A DNA stretch of 59,117 nt, from positions 1 to 59,117 of the forward strand of contig CAKZRU010000165.1 in the NCBI GenBank assembly GCA_937146725.1, written 5' to 3'. The notes under the pieces were generated by a model. The model ran no database searches and was not told where the DNA came from. It saw nothing but the letters and a program-made list of their open reading frames with translations. The stretch is from an uncultured Myxococcales bacterium. Its GTDB lineage: Bacteria > Myxococcota_A > Bradymonadia > UBA7976 > VGTA01. Numbering within the stretch: the stretch's first letter is position 1; every line of letters starts with the position of its first letter. This document shows, in pieces, positions 44,196-52,354 of this stretch. Both the position numbers and the translations under genes were made by a program.

Positions 44196-46460
44196 ATGTC
44201 CTCAAGAGATAGTTCGATAAGGACTGTACATACATCCACAGTAACCCCAGCAATGAGAGAGGCTCGATCATATATGACGACTGCAGGCTCATTGTTGCTT
44301 GCTGTCTCTCTGTGGCTATTTATTGGCTTGTTGAACTGCTCGGTTAACCCTGAGTTATCAACAAGTGCCGATCATATATTTGGTTCAGTCACCCACTTTA
44401 TCTGTTCCAACCTAATTAATGCGATTGGGTTTATGAGCCTATCGATTGCCTTGTTGCTATTTCGTCTAGGACTGATGTTATGGTCTGTTGTTCTGCCCGA
44501 AATCCACATTAAAGATATCATTTTTTATCTGCTATTTTTGATCAGTGTTGCCACTTTACTGCAACTCACACTCGATATCGAACTGCTAGGTGCCCCAATT
44601 GGAGGCCAAATTGGCTTTTTTCTAAATAGTTTTTTGCAGGAATTGGGTCGTCCGGTGGCTTTAGCAACGTCTTGTATGGCTGTTTTTAGTGTTATAGGTT
44701 TACATACTTGGCTCTATCAAGTTGAAATTAAGGCTAAACTCTCGATCTCTCCAGATCAATGGGTCAATGATGTTCATCTAGGCGCAGAGCCTATTAAAAG
44801 CTTAAGTCCGGCTCAACAAAGAGCGCATTCTCATATATTTTCTGCGGTGAATGAACTTCCTCCAGAATTTGATAAGGATTCAGAGCGTTTTGAAGCAGTC
44901 GATTCTTTTTATGATGATTTAGGAGAGGAGGGGTTTAATCACCCTCGTCACAAGCAAGATCAAAAAAACAATGAACCTGTGTTTCATTTTGACTTTGATC
45001 AAGCCGAAATCGAAGAACCTCGTTTGACTACTGAAACGCAGACAAATATAAAAAATAAACGTATTAAAGTGCATGAAACGCCAATACTTTCCACACAAGC
45101 AACTTCACCAAAACTGGCGCCCATCCCAGTGGGGATGAGTACGCCTCACCCAAGGCTGACAGACAGCCATCCACCAATTGGACGGTCTAGAACCCCCTTG
45201 GAACAGTTATCCCAAACCTTACATCCTAAAGTTTCTAGAGAAACCATTCTACAACGTGGTTTTGATGCTTTACAAATCACGCTTGCATTGACCAAAACGG
45301 AATCTGGAAGGGTGGCCGATCGCTATGTCTTTGTATCGCCTGTGCCCCCACCACTCCCTTTATATGAGATCACAGAGCGTTTGAATACTCATATGAAAAA
45401 GTCTTTGGGGCGCTCGGAGCCATCTATTTTACTTACGATATCTAATAATAATGCAAAGCATTATGTGATAGAGGCGACTTGGCCAAGAAGAGAAAGAAGC
45501 TTTCCTGAAACTTCTGAAGCCGTAAAAATCATCAGAGAGCTAGAAGCGAAGGGTGATTTAACTTTGTATTTAGGTGATGATGTATCTGGAGATAAAGCAT
45601 TTTTACCCCTAGGTGAGCTGCGATCAATCGTCGTGACTGGAGGCAGCAAGATAGATCAAGAACGAGGCTTAGATTTAATCTTGACTAATCTGATTTACCA
45701 AGCTTCTCCAAATAAACTCAGATTATTAATCTTAGATGTCGCGTCCGAGCGTTCTTTATATTCAGATCTACCACATTTGTATTCTCCCATCATTAATGAC
45801 GCTCACACGATGACTCAAGCTTTAGCTTGGCTTCCCATTGAATTCAGACGCCGAAAAAGCCTAATGTCTCGTCTTGGGGCGACGAGCTATGACGAATACC
45901 AAGCTAATGCCAAGCAACTCGAGCCGCGCATTGTATTAGTTATTCCTGAACTTTCCTCATTGGATAACAAGCAGCAAGATCTGTTAATTCGCTTGGTAGA
46001 AAAGTTAAATCAATCCGAGTTAGACACCGGCATTCATCTATTGATGAATTCACGAGTTTTTGGAGAGCGTTGTGCCAAGATTGTACAACATGTTGATGTA
46101 CATTTAGCCTTTGCTGTCAATAGCTTTGAAGAAGCACGAGGCTTTGGTATTTCGGGCGCTGAATGGCTTTTGCCAGAGAACGATATGCTCTTGAGGGTTG
46201 GACATAAATTAAGTCGTGCTCATGCTTGGCTTTTACCACGTACAAGTTACATTCAAATCCTAAATGTTCTCTCAAAAGCCTCAAGTCAAACTTATATCAA
46301 TAGTGAGGCCCAATTTCTGAATACGGAACATCTAAAGGGACAGGATAGAGAAAGACAAGTTCCTAAAGCAAATCGTCAAAGCACATCTCGTGAACGCAGT
46401 ACTAGACAAACTCTTAATACTACTCGAAGAGTATCAGAATCAAGCTTACCACCTATTTGA
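44196..46460 (+). CDS. FtsK-like protein with lost ATPase motifs
   Basis: Residues 20-190 contain four hydrophobic segments like the FtsK N-terminal anchor. An acidic linker (200-350) follows. Residues 350-715 match the FtsK motor fold by eye: LRSIVVTGGSKIDQERGLDL against the Walker A region, LTNLIYQASPNKLRLLILD, LPHLYSPIINDAHTMTQALAW, EFRRRKSLMSRLGATSYDEY, and AEWLLPENDMLLRVGHK. The Walker A lysine and serine are replaced by Gln488 and Glu489, and Walker B aspartate by Pro584 with Glu585 kept. The C-terminal winged-helix (gamma) domain is missing. It cannot pump DNA in the standard way and may be a divisome scaffold. The ATG at 44196 is preferred over a GTG at 44190. Confidence 0.82.
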   Translation: MSSRDSSIRTVHTSTVTPAMREARSYMTTAGSLLLAVSLWLFIGLLNCSVNPELSTSADHIFGSVTHFICSNLINAIGFMSLSIALLLFRLGLMLWSVVLPEIHIKDIIFYLLFLISVATLLQLTLDIELLGAPIGGQIGFFLNSFLQELGRPVALATSCMAVFSVIGLHTWLYQVEIKAKLSISPDQWVNDVHLGAEPIKSLSPAQQRAHSHIFSAVNELPPEFDKDSERFEAVDSFYDDLGEEGFNHPRHKQDQKNNEPVFHFDFDQAEIEEPRLTTETQTNIKNKRIKVHETPILSTQATSPKLAPIPVGMSTPHPRLTDSHPPIGRSRTPLEQLSQTLHPKVSRETILQRGFDALQITLALTKTESGRVADRYVFVSPVPPPLPLYEITERLNTHMKKSLGRSEPSILLTISNNNAKHYVIEATWPRRERSFPETSEAVKIIRELEAKGDLTLYLGDDVSGDKAFLPLGELRSIVVTGGSKIDQERGLDLILTNLIYQASPNKLRLLILDVASERSLYSDLPHLYSPIINDAHTMTQALAWLPIEFRRRKSLMSRLGATSYDEYQANAKQLEPRIVLVIPELSSLDNKQQDLLIRLVEKLNQSELDTGIHLLMNSRVFGERCAKIVQHVDVHLAFAVNSFEEARGFGISGAEWLLPENDMLLRVGHKLSRAHAWLLPRTSYIQILNVLSKASSQTYINSEAQFLNTEHLKGQDRERQVPKANRQSTSRERSTRQTLNTTRRVSESSLPPI

Positions 46461-46569
46461 TCTCGCCGCTCGCTACTTACTACTCACTACTCACCATATT
46501 GAGTATAAGTTATAGGCAATAAGCTCTGATTAGATCATGCCTTGAGTATAACATTGACTTCAATAAGCT

Positions 46570-47658
46570 TTATTTAGAATGTCGCCACTGATGTGACTCA
46601 CCCTGTACATAGTCAATCAATTGCTTAACATGGTCTACTGGTGTGTGCTGATAAATACCATGGCCTAAGTTAAAGATATGACCTGTTCCATCTCCTGCTT
46701 GATCAAGTAGACGATCAACAGCTGGTTTTAGCTCATTCCACGGTGCAAGTAGACGGCCCGGATCTAAATTACCTTGCAATGCTACATGTGGGGCTAACTC
46801 TCTTGCCTTTGTATAAGACAAGGTCCAATCAAAACCATATACATCGGCTTTAGATTGAGTCACCAAGTCAAAATAGCAACCGGTTCCCTTAGCAAATACG
46901 ATGACTGGCACATTAGGACGTCTAACTGCCTCAACAATACGCTGAGTAAAGGGAAGTCCCCAAATTGCATAATCTTCCGGATCTAGAGCACCTGCCCATG
47001 AGTCAAAGATTTGAACCGCTCGACAGCCCGAATCAATTTGGAGATTTAATAGTTGAATTGAGGCATCAGTCAGACGGTCAAATAAGATTTTAGCCTCTTT
47101 GGGATGCTGATGTAAGAAAGCCTTAGTTTTCATAAACTGCTTGGAACTTCCGCCCTCGATCAGATAACTAGCGAGAGTAAAAGGTGCTCCAGCAAAGCCA
47201 ATAAGTGGAGTATCTTTTGGAAGCTCAGCTACAATTTGCTTAGCGGCTTGACCAACACAAGATAAAACCTCACCCATTGGGGTTGGCTTTAAGCGCTCAA
47301 CATCTTTTGGATCATTGATTGGGTCGGTGATCACAGGTCCTTTACCACCAATAAACTGTACTTCAAAACCCATGTGAGGCAATGGAATCAGTAGGTCACT
47401 AAAAATGATTGATGCGTCTAAGCCAAAAGCATTGATGGGCTGCATGGTCACTTCGGTGGCTAGGTCAGGTGTATGACAAACTTCCCAAAAGTCAGCCTTG
47501 GCTCTGATCGCCCTGTATTCAGCCATATAACGACCGGCTTGACGCATGAGCCAAATAGGTGTTCGCTCTGTCGCTTGGCCATAGCAAGCTCGAATAAATA
47601 AGGGAAGCTGATCATTGGGATGAGCGGATGATGAAGATGAGTGAGTGACAGGTTCCAT
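46570..47658 (-). CDS. hemE: Uroporphyrinogen decarboxylase
   Basis: Converts uroporphyrinogen III to coproporphyrinogen III in haem biosynthesis. The 362-residue protein has the N-terminal signature PIWLMRQAGRYMAEYRAIRA, the substrate-binding segment SLFSDLLIPLPHMGFEVQFI-type stretch (here IIFSDLLIPLPHMG), GFAGAPFTLASYLIEGGSS and the C-terminal FNLGHGIYQHTPVDHV. The length is standard. It is divergent from serC across a 155-base region with nested inverted repeats, and convergent with the FtsK-like gene. Confidence 0.97.
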   Translation of the reverse strand: MEPVTHSSSSSAHPNDQLPLFIRACYGQATERTPIWLMRQAGRYMAEYRAIRAKADFWEVCHTPDLATEVTMQPINAFGLDASIIFSDLLIPLPHMGFEVQFIGGKGPVITDPINDPKDVERLKPTPMGEVLSCVGQAAKQIVAELPKDTPLIGFAGAPFTLASYLIEGGSSKQFMKTKAFLHQHPKEAKILFDRLTDASIQLLNLQIDSGCRAVQIFDSWAGALDPEDYAIWGLPFTQRIVEAVRRPNVPVIVFAKGTGCYFDLVTQSKADVYGFDWTLSYTKARELAPHVALQGNLDPGRLLAPWNELKPAVDRLLDQAGDGTGHIFNLGHGIYQHTPVDHVKQLIDYVQGESHQWRHSK

Positions 47659-47713
47659 GCAATTACTCTTAGAAAAAAAGGGTTAAAATACCGTGGACTA
47701 AATCCAATATTGA

Positions 47714-47758
47714 TAGGCTGTTGATAAAGTCTATACCCTAAAGTTGTAGACTTGCCTA
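47714..47758. promoter_or_regulatory. Nested inverted repeats between hemE and serC
   Basis: AAGTCTA (47727-47733) pairs with TAGACTT (47747-47753), and outer TAGGC (47714-47718) with GCCTA (47754-47758). The structure lies in the divergent 155-base hemE/serC promoter region and may be an operator or a transcript hairpin. Evidence is symmetry only. Confidence 0.35.
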
Positions 47759-47813
47759 CCTTGTAAATGGTGCTTACCATATTCCTTAGTCAAAACGATA
47801 GTAGAGATAAGAT

Positions 47814-48971
47814 ATGCTCAAGCAAAATCAGATTCATAATTTTAATGCAGGCCCTTCTGCCCTCACCCCCGACATAAGAGCTAAGATCTCGACTGCGATT
47901 GAATCAATTGATGGCGGACCCGGCATCTTGGAATTAAGTCATAGAAGTAAAACTTTTGATCAAATCATCGAGCAAGCTAAACAGCATATAGAATGTCTCT
48001 ATGAGCTTCCTAGCACCCATGAAGTTCTATTTTTGCAAGGCGGAGCGAGCCTACAATTTGCGATGTTACCCTATAATTTAGGAACTCGGGGTGGATTTGT
48101 CACAACCGGAGAATGGTCTAGGCGGGCTTTTGCAGAGGCATGCCTTTTGCAGACGAATGAAGCGCAAGCACCACTTGAGATTCATAGTGAAGAAGCGCAA
48201 GGATTTTGTGCTGTTCCCAAGAAAGTTCAAATCGATTTAGCTATAAATAAGCACCATGACTCTGACAGTGTTTCAAAGTTAGATTATCTTCATGTAACAA
48301 GTAACAATACGATTTTTGGAACTCAATATAATGAGCTTCCTATCTTGGTAAATCAAGCTGATGAAGCCCAAATTAATCCCGGTTTTGTGATTGATGCCTC
48401 AAGTGATCTGTTTTCCAAAAAAGTCGATTGGTCAAAGGTTGATTTACTCTATGGTGGAGCGCAAAAAAATGCAGGTCCGGCTGGCGTTACGATTGTGATT
48501 GGGCGAAGAAGTATTTTAAGATCTGTACCTCAACATCCATTCTGCCCTAAAATCTTAGCATATCAAACGCATGCAGAAAAAGGGTCCTTGTATCATACAC
48601 CCAACACTCTTGGGATTTATGCAGTCGGTGCAGTCGCTGAATGGCTTTGCCTAGAAGGGGGCTTAGATATGATTGCCGAGCGAAGTCACACAAGAGCGCA
48701 AAAGATTTATGATATCATCGATCATTACTCATTATATGAAGGGCATGCCCAAAAGGACTCTCGTTCCTTGATGAATCTAACTTTCAGAACAACGATCCCA
48801 GAAGCAGAGCAAGATTTGTTAGTACAAGCTCAGGAGTTAAATATCTATGGCTTGAAAGGTCATCGAAGTGTGGGAGGACTGAGAGCTTCTCTTTACAATG
48901 CTGTCGCTGATGAAAGTATTGATATTTTAGCTGATTTACTCACTAAAACAGCTCAAAAGTTTGGAGCTTAA
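47814..48971 (+). CDS. serC: Phosphoserine aminotransferase
   Basis: PLP enzyme converting 3-phosphohydroxypyruvate and glutamate to phosphoserine in serine synthesis; it can also serve pyridoxal phosphate synthesis. The 385-residue protein has the signature HNFNAGPSALTPDI, LELSHRSKTFDQII, EVLFLQGGASLQFAMLPYNL, the cofactor lysine in LYGGAQKNAGPAGVTIVI, and the C-terminal GHRSVGGLRASLYNAV. It is about 20 residues longer than E. coli SerC. The next gene starts one base after its stop. Confidence 0.96.
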   Translation: MLKQNQIHNFNAGPSALTPDIRAKISTAIESIDGGPGILELSHRSKTFDQIIEQAKQHIECLYELPSTHEVLFLQGGASLQFAMLPYNLGTRGGFVTTGEWSRRAFAEACLLQTNEAQAPLEIHSEEAQGFCAVPKKVQIDLAINKHHDSDSVSKLDYLHVTSNNTIFGTQYNELPILVNQADEAQINPGFVIDASSDLFSKKVDWSKVDLLYGGAQKNAGPAGVTIVIGRRSILRSVPQHPFCPKILAYQTHAEKGSLYHTPNTLGIYAVGAVAEWLCLEGGLDMIAERSHTRAQKIYDIIDHYSLYEGHAQKDSRSLMNLTFRTTIPEAEQDLLVQAQELNIYGLKGHRSVGGLRASLYNAVADESIDILADLLTKTAQKFGA

Positions 48972-48972
48972 G

Positions 48973-49860
48973 ATGACTCAAGTCCACCAAAATCATACCT
49001 TTGATTTGAACACTACCCAAGCCGAACAGTTGCTTGGGATTCAACATCGAGCTGTTTCTTTATTGGGTCGTTTAAGAGTTTTACGCGATGGCAGTGTTGA
49101 AGTCGAAGACCAATGGGCGGAAAGTGCTTTGGAAGCTTTGGCCAGCACAGTACGAGCAAGTGTTCCGCAGCAAGCAATCCAAGAAACGGAAGGACGCAGT
49201 GGTATGCCGTGGTCGGTGTTTATTGGCCATTGTTTAACATGGTGGGAAGGTTCATCACAGCCTTCGAGTGGAGGAAGCATGTGCATGCCTAAAAACCTTA
49301 ATCTAAGCCCTGAGTTAGAGCATGCACCTCAAATTAAAAGAAGACCAGAGCGAGAGTCTAACTTGTCTTCAGAGCTTTCTTCGGAGTTTTCATCACAAGC
49401 ATTGGGCCATCTTGAAGAAAAAACAAATGGCTTAAGTACTTGGACCCCACAAAAAACAAGTGGAGCTCATGCACACTCCAGCTTTATCGATATTACTGTG
49501 CCTTCTAAACCTAGACCCGCAGTACCCTACTTGCCCTTTATTGTCGTGCTCATTGAACGCTTAGGTAGCTTAGATATTTTCTTTAAGGGCCTACAGTGGA
49601 ACCAAAGCAGACGTGTACCTATGATAAAGTCAACCACTCCTTGGTGGCCCATTGCTTTAGGTGCTTTAGCCGCAATTCTTTTGAGTGGACGTTCTTGGTG
49701 GGCCCCTTGGCCGATTATGTCAATCTTTGGTGCAGGCTTTGGTTGGTTAATCAGTCAGTCTCTAGCTCGCAAGGAATATTGTGGAGGAACGGCCTGCCAG
49801 CAAAGCCTTTCTAAATCTGATCGGATCTGCCCTAGATGCGGTGGGGATGTAGTGCGTTAA
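48973..49860 (+). CDS. Membrane protein with C-terminal zinc ribbon, coupled to serC
   Basis: A 295-residue protein of unknown family. The ATG at 48973 follows GGAG at six bases, one base after the serC stop; the frame extends further into serC but that start has no site. Residues 1-75 are helical (AEQLLGIQHRAVSLLGRLRV), 75-185 are low-complexity and Ser/Glu-rich, 215-265 carry two hydrophobic segments (PIALGALAAILLSG; IMSIFGAGFGWLISQS), and the end has four cysteines (YCGGTACQQSLSKSDRICPR, then CGG) forming a probable zinc ribbon. Translation coupling with serC suggests co-expression, but no function is visible. Confidence 0.65.
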   Translation: MTQVHQNHTFDLNTTQAEQLLGIQHRAVSLLGRLRVLRDGSVEVEDQWAESALEALASTVRASVPQQAIQETEGRSGMPWSVFIGHCLTWWEGSSQPSSGGSMCMPKNLNLSPELEHAPQIKRRPERESNLSSELSSEFSSQALGHLEEKTNGLSTWTPQKTSGAHAHSSFIDITVPSKPRPAVPYLPFIVVLIERLGSLDIFFKGLQWNQSRRVPMIKSTTPWWPIALGALAAILLSGRSWWAPWPIMSIFGAGFGWLISQSLARKEYCGGTACQQSLSKSDRICPRCGGDVVR

Positions 49861-49974
49861 AAGAGCATGAAGTCATGTAACCAAGTTTAGTTTGGTATGC
49901 TCTAGTGGATAGTATATTTTTATCTAAATATGTTTTGATCTGACTCTGACATGATCCACTAAAGGTAAAGTTCT

Positions 49975-51174
49975 ATGCCCAAGCATTTATCAAGCACAGA
50001 ATTCAATGATGCGACTATAGCAAAGCAACGTGCAGAGCTTCTGTCTTGGTATGAGCAAAATAAACGGACACTACCTTGGCGAGATATTCATGATCCATGG
50101 GCGACGTGGGTATCGGAGATTATGCTTCAACAAACTCGAGTCGCTTCGGTTTTAGAATATTTCGATCGCTTTATGACTCGCTTTCCTACGCCTAGTGCAC
50201 TAGCCGACGCGGAATGGGATGAAGTTGCCTCACTTTGGGCCGGCTTAGGGTATTACAGTCGGGCTAAAAACTTATGGAAGGGTGCCAAGCAGGTGGTCAA
50301 TGAGCATAATGGAGAAGTCCCCTCTGACCCTAAAGCTGTTTTAGCCTTAAGTGGAGTTGGTCCATACACAGCAGGTGCGATTTTATCCATTGCTTTTGCG
50401 CAAGAAGCGCCCATTGTAGATGGTAATGTAATTCGTGTATTTACTCGTTTGTATACAATTGGAGATAATATACAAGACAGCCAAACTCAAAAACAGTTAT
50501 GGGGCTTGGCAGAGACTTGGGTCAAAGGTGAAAAACCTGGTGACTTAAACCAAGCAATTATGGAGTTGGGGGCTACCGTATGTACACCTAAAGTACCTAT
50601 GTGTTTGCTTTGTCCTTTGCAAAAGTCTTGCTTGGCCTATCAGCAAGCTGATCCACTGCATTATCCATATAAGCTTAAAAAAACGAAAAAGCGCCCCATT
50701 GAGGTATATTTAGGACTTATTCTTAAAAAGTGTAGTTCAGACACGGATGAGAATGAGAGATACGCCATTTACCAAAGGAAAGCGACAGGGCTACTCGGTG
50801 GGCTTTGGGCTCTACCCATGCTTTTACGCTCATCAAACTCCAAACCGGTTAAAGCAAGTGAATATGCAGTCTTTTTTCCAGATAAATCAGATGTATCTGA
50901 ATTCTTAAGCCCGAAGATAAGCCCGAAGGCTCAACCGATGGTTAAGCATGCTTTTACCCATAAAGAATGGCAGGTATGGCCGGTATTGATCGATGTAAGT
51001 CAGCAAAGTGAGCGTTTTATTAATGAGCTTGAAGCTCAACTTGCACTCTCCTTTTCTCAGCTACAGTGGTATTCCATTCATGAGCTAGATGCTTTGGCGC
51101 TTGGCGGTCCGAGTTTAAAAGCTCTGATTCAGGCCGGAGCTCCTCTAAAAGCTAGACGAGGGTCGGGACGATAA
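49975..51174 (+). CDS. mutY: A/G-specific adenine glycosylase
   Basis: Removes adenine mispaired with 8-oxoguanine in base-excision repair. The HhH-GPD domain shows WVSEIMLQQTRVASVLEYF with catalytic Glu48, LSGVGPYTAGAILSIAF and IVDGNVIRVFTRLY with catalytic Asp149, and the 4Fe-4S cluster cysteines CTPKVPMCLLCPLQKSC (203, 210, 213, 219; spacing 6-2-5). Residues 235-390 form the NUDIX-like C-terminal domain that reads 8-oxoguanine. The length of 399 is slightly above E. coli MutY (350). It is followed after five bases by a gene of unknown function. Confidence 0.97.
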   Translation: MPKHLSSTEFNDATIAKQRAELLSWYEQNKRTLPWRDIHDPWATWVSEIMLQQTRVASVLEYFDRFMTRFPTPSALADAEWDEVASLWAGLGYYSRAKNLWKGAKQVVNEHNGEVPSDPKAVLALSGVGPYTAGAILSIAFAQEAPIVDGNVIRVFTRLYTIGDNIQDSQTQKQLWGLAETWVKGEKPGDLNQAIMELGATVCTPKVPMCLLCPLQKSCLAYQQADPLHYPYKLKKTKKRPIEVYLGLILKKCSSDTDENERYAIYQRKATGLLGGLWALPMLLRSSNSKPVKASEYAVFFPDKSDVSEFLSPKISPKAQPMVKHAFTHKEWQVWPVLIDVSQQSERFINELEAQLALSFSQLQWYSIHELDALALGGPSLKALIQAGAPLKARRGSGR

Positions 51175-51179
51175 ATATC

Positions 51180-52310
51180 TTGCACAAGCTACTAAAATCA
51201 ATCAAGAAACACCTTTTGATAAAGTGGGGAAGGCTACCGATCTTATGTGGGGGATTGATCTTAGCCGGAGTGACCGAAGCCAAACAAAATAAACAAATAC
51301 AGGAAGAAATATCAAGTGATCAAGTTAGCTCAAAACCCTTTCATACTACACTTGCCTTTAGTCAAACCCGTTATGAGTATAAGAACGATCGCTACGGACG
51401 TACACAAGCCTTGCTCATCAAGTCTCAATACCGTTGGCAAGTTGGTAAAGATAAGCTTTTAAAGCTTAAGGGGTCATATTTTGCCGGCCGAGACTCTGTG
51501 TTTTTAACCCCAAGCACAACACAAATTGAACAAAGTACCGCATTAGGGTCGGAACAGGCTTTAGGAGCAACAAATACTTATGCCGGGTTTGGCACTCAAC
51601 TAGATCGACCACAAACGAGTCAAGATCACCTAGGATGGCTTCAGCGCTTATCCATTGGGGCACAGTGGCAAGCTGGGCATAGGAATCAGCGATATACAGC
51701 AGTTAGCTTGGGTCTAGTGTATTTGATGAGCCAAAAACAACAATCCTTGCCGGTGATTTCTCCATGGCTTTGCTTGGATGCGCAAGGAGAATATCTTTGG
51801 ATCAGTTTTATGTATCAAGGAGAGCCTTGCTTAGTCTTACACCAAGCTCAAGCTCAGTTAATGATGGGCTTAAAGTTAGGACGAGCTAAGCTTGGCTTAG
51901 GCTGGGGAGTGAGTCAGCAGACAGAGATTGATCGGCTCATTGAAAAAGCAAAGCAGGGTGGCTTGGCCGCTTGGCTTTCTTTACCGCTCAATGCGGCGAT
52001 TTACTTAGAAATGAGCCTAAACTTAATGGCACAAACTCAGATGCTTTTAGATCGAGTAGATGAGCTAGGGGCAAGCTCAACATTTATGGTGGGCCTAACT
52101 TGGACAGGCGAAAGCAAAGAGCTAGAACTAGAAGCACCAAAAACAAACGCTAAACAGCCCTATAATCAGCAGTCATCGCCACCGGTAAACCCAAGCCAAA
52201 CTCAACCTTTATTTTCGCCGAGTCCACTACAAGGTCCACGACAGGGACAACCTATGCCGAGCAGACCAAGTACACCAAGTACACCAAGTACACCAAGTAC
52301 ACCTTTGTAA
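51180..52310 (+). CDS. Putative outer-membrane beta-barrel protein
   Basis: A 376-residue protein with no recognised family. It starts with TTG, five bases after mutY; no upstream ATG is available, and the following signal peptide (basic LLKSIKKHLLIKW, hydrophobic LPILCGGLILAGV, cleavage near TEA-KQN) makes this start plausible. Residues 50-300 alternate hydrophobic and polar residues with many aromatic positions (FHTTLAFSQTRYEY; GLVYLMSQKQQSLPV; LKLGRAKLGLGWGVSQQ), as in barrels. The C-terminus is Pro/Ser/Gln-rich and ends with a tandem PST repeat. It converges with the large FG-GAP lipoprotein gene. Confidence 0.65.
   Translation: MHKLLKSIKKHLLIKWGRLPILCGGLILAGVTEAKQNKQIQEEISSDQVSSKPFHTTLAFSQTRYEYKNDRYGRTQALLIKSQYRWQVGKDKLLKLKGSYFAGRDSVFLTPSTTQIEQSTALGSEQALGATNTYAGFGTQLDRPQTSQDHLGWLQRLSIGAQWQAGHRNQRYTAVSLGLVYLMSQKQQSLPVISPWLCLDAQGEYLWISFMYQGEPCLVLHQAQAQLMMGLKLGRAKLGLGWGVSQQTEIDRLIEKAKQGGLAAWLSLPLNAAIYLEMSLNLMAQTQMLLDRVDELGASSTFMVGLTWTGESKELELEAPKTNAKQPYNQQSSPPVNPSQTQPLFSPSPLQGPRQGQPMPSRPSTPSTPSTPSTPL
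52266..52303 (+). repeat. 9-base tandem repeat at the end of the barrel-like gene
   Basis: Four copies of CCAAGTACA plus two bases encode Pro-Ser-Thr repeats at the extreme C-terminus of the barrel-like protein. The unit is a multiple of three, so copy number change would lengthen the tail without a frameshift. Confidence 0.85.
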
Positions 52311-52354
52311 TGTCCAATTAGACAAATAAATCAAGAGCTTGTTGCATAGATTCT

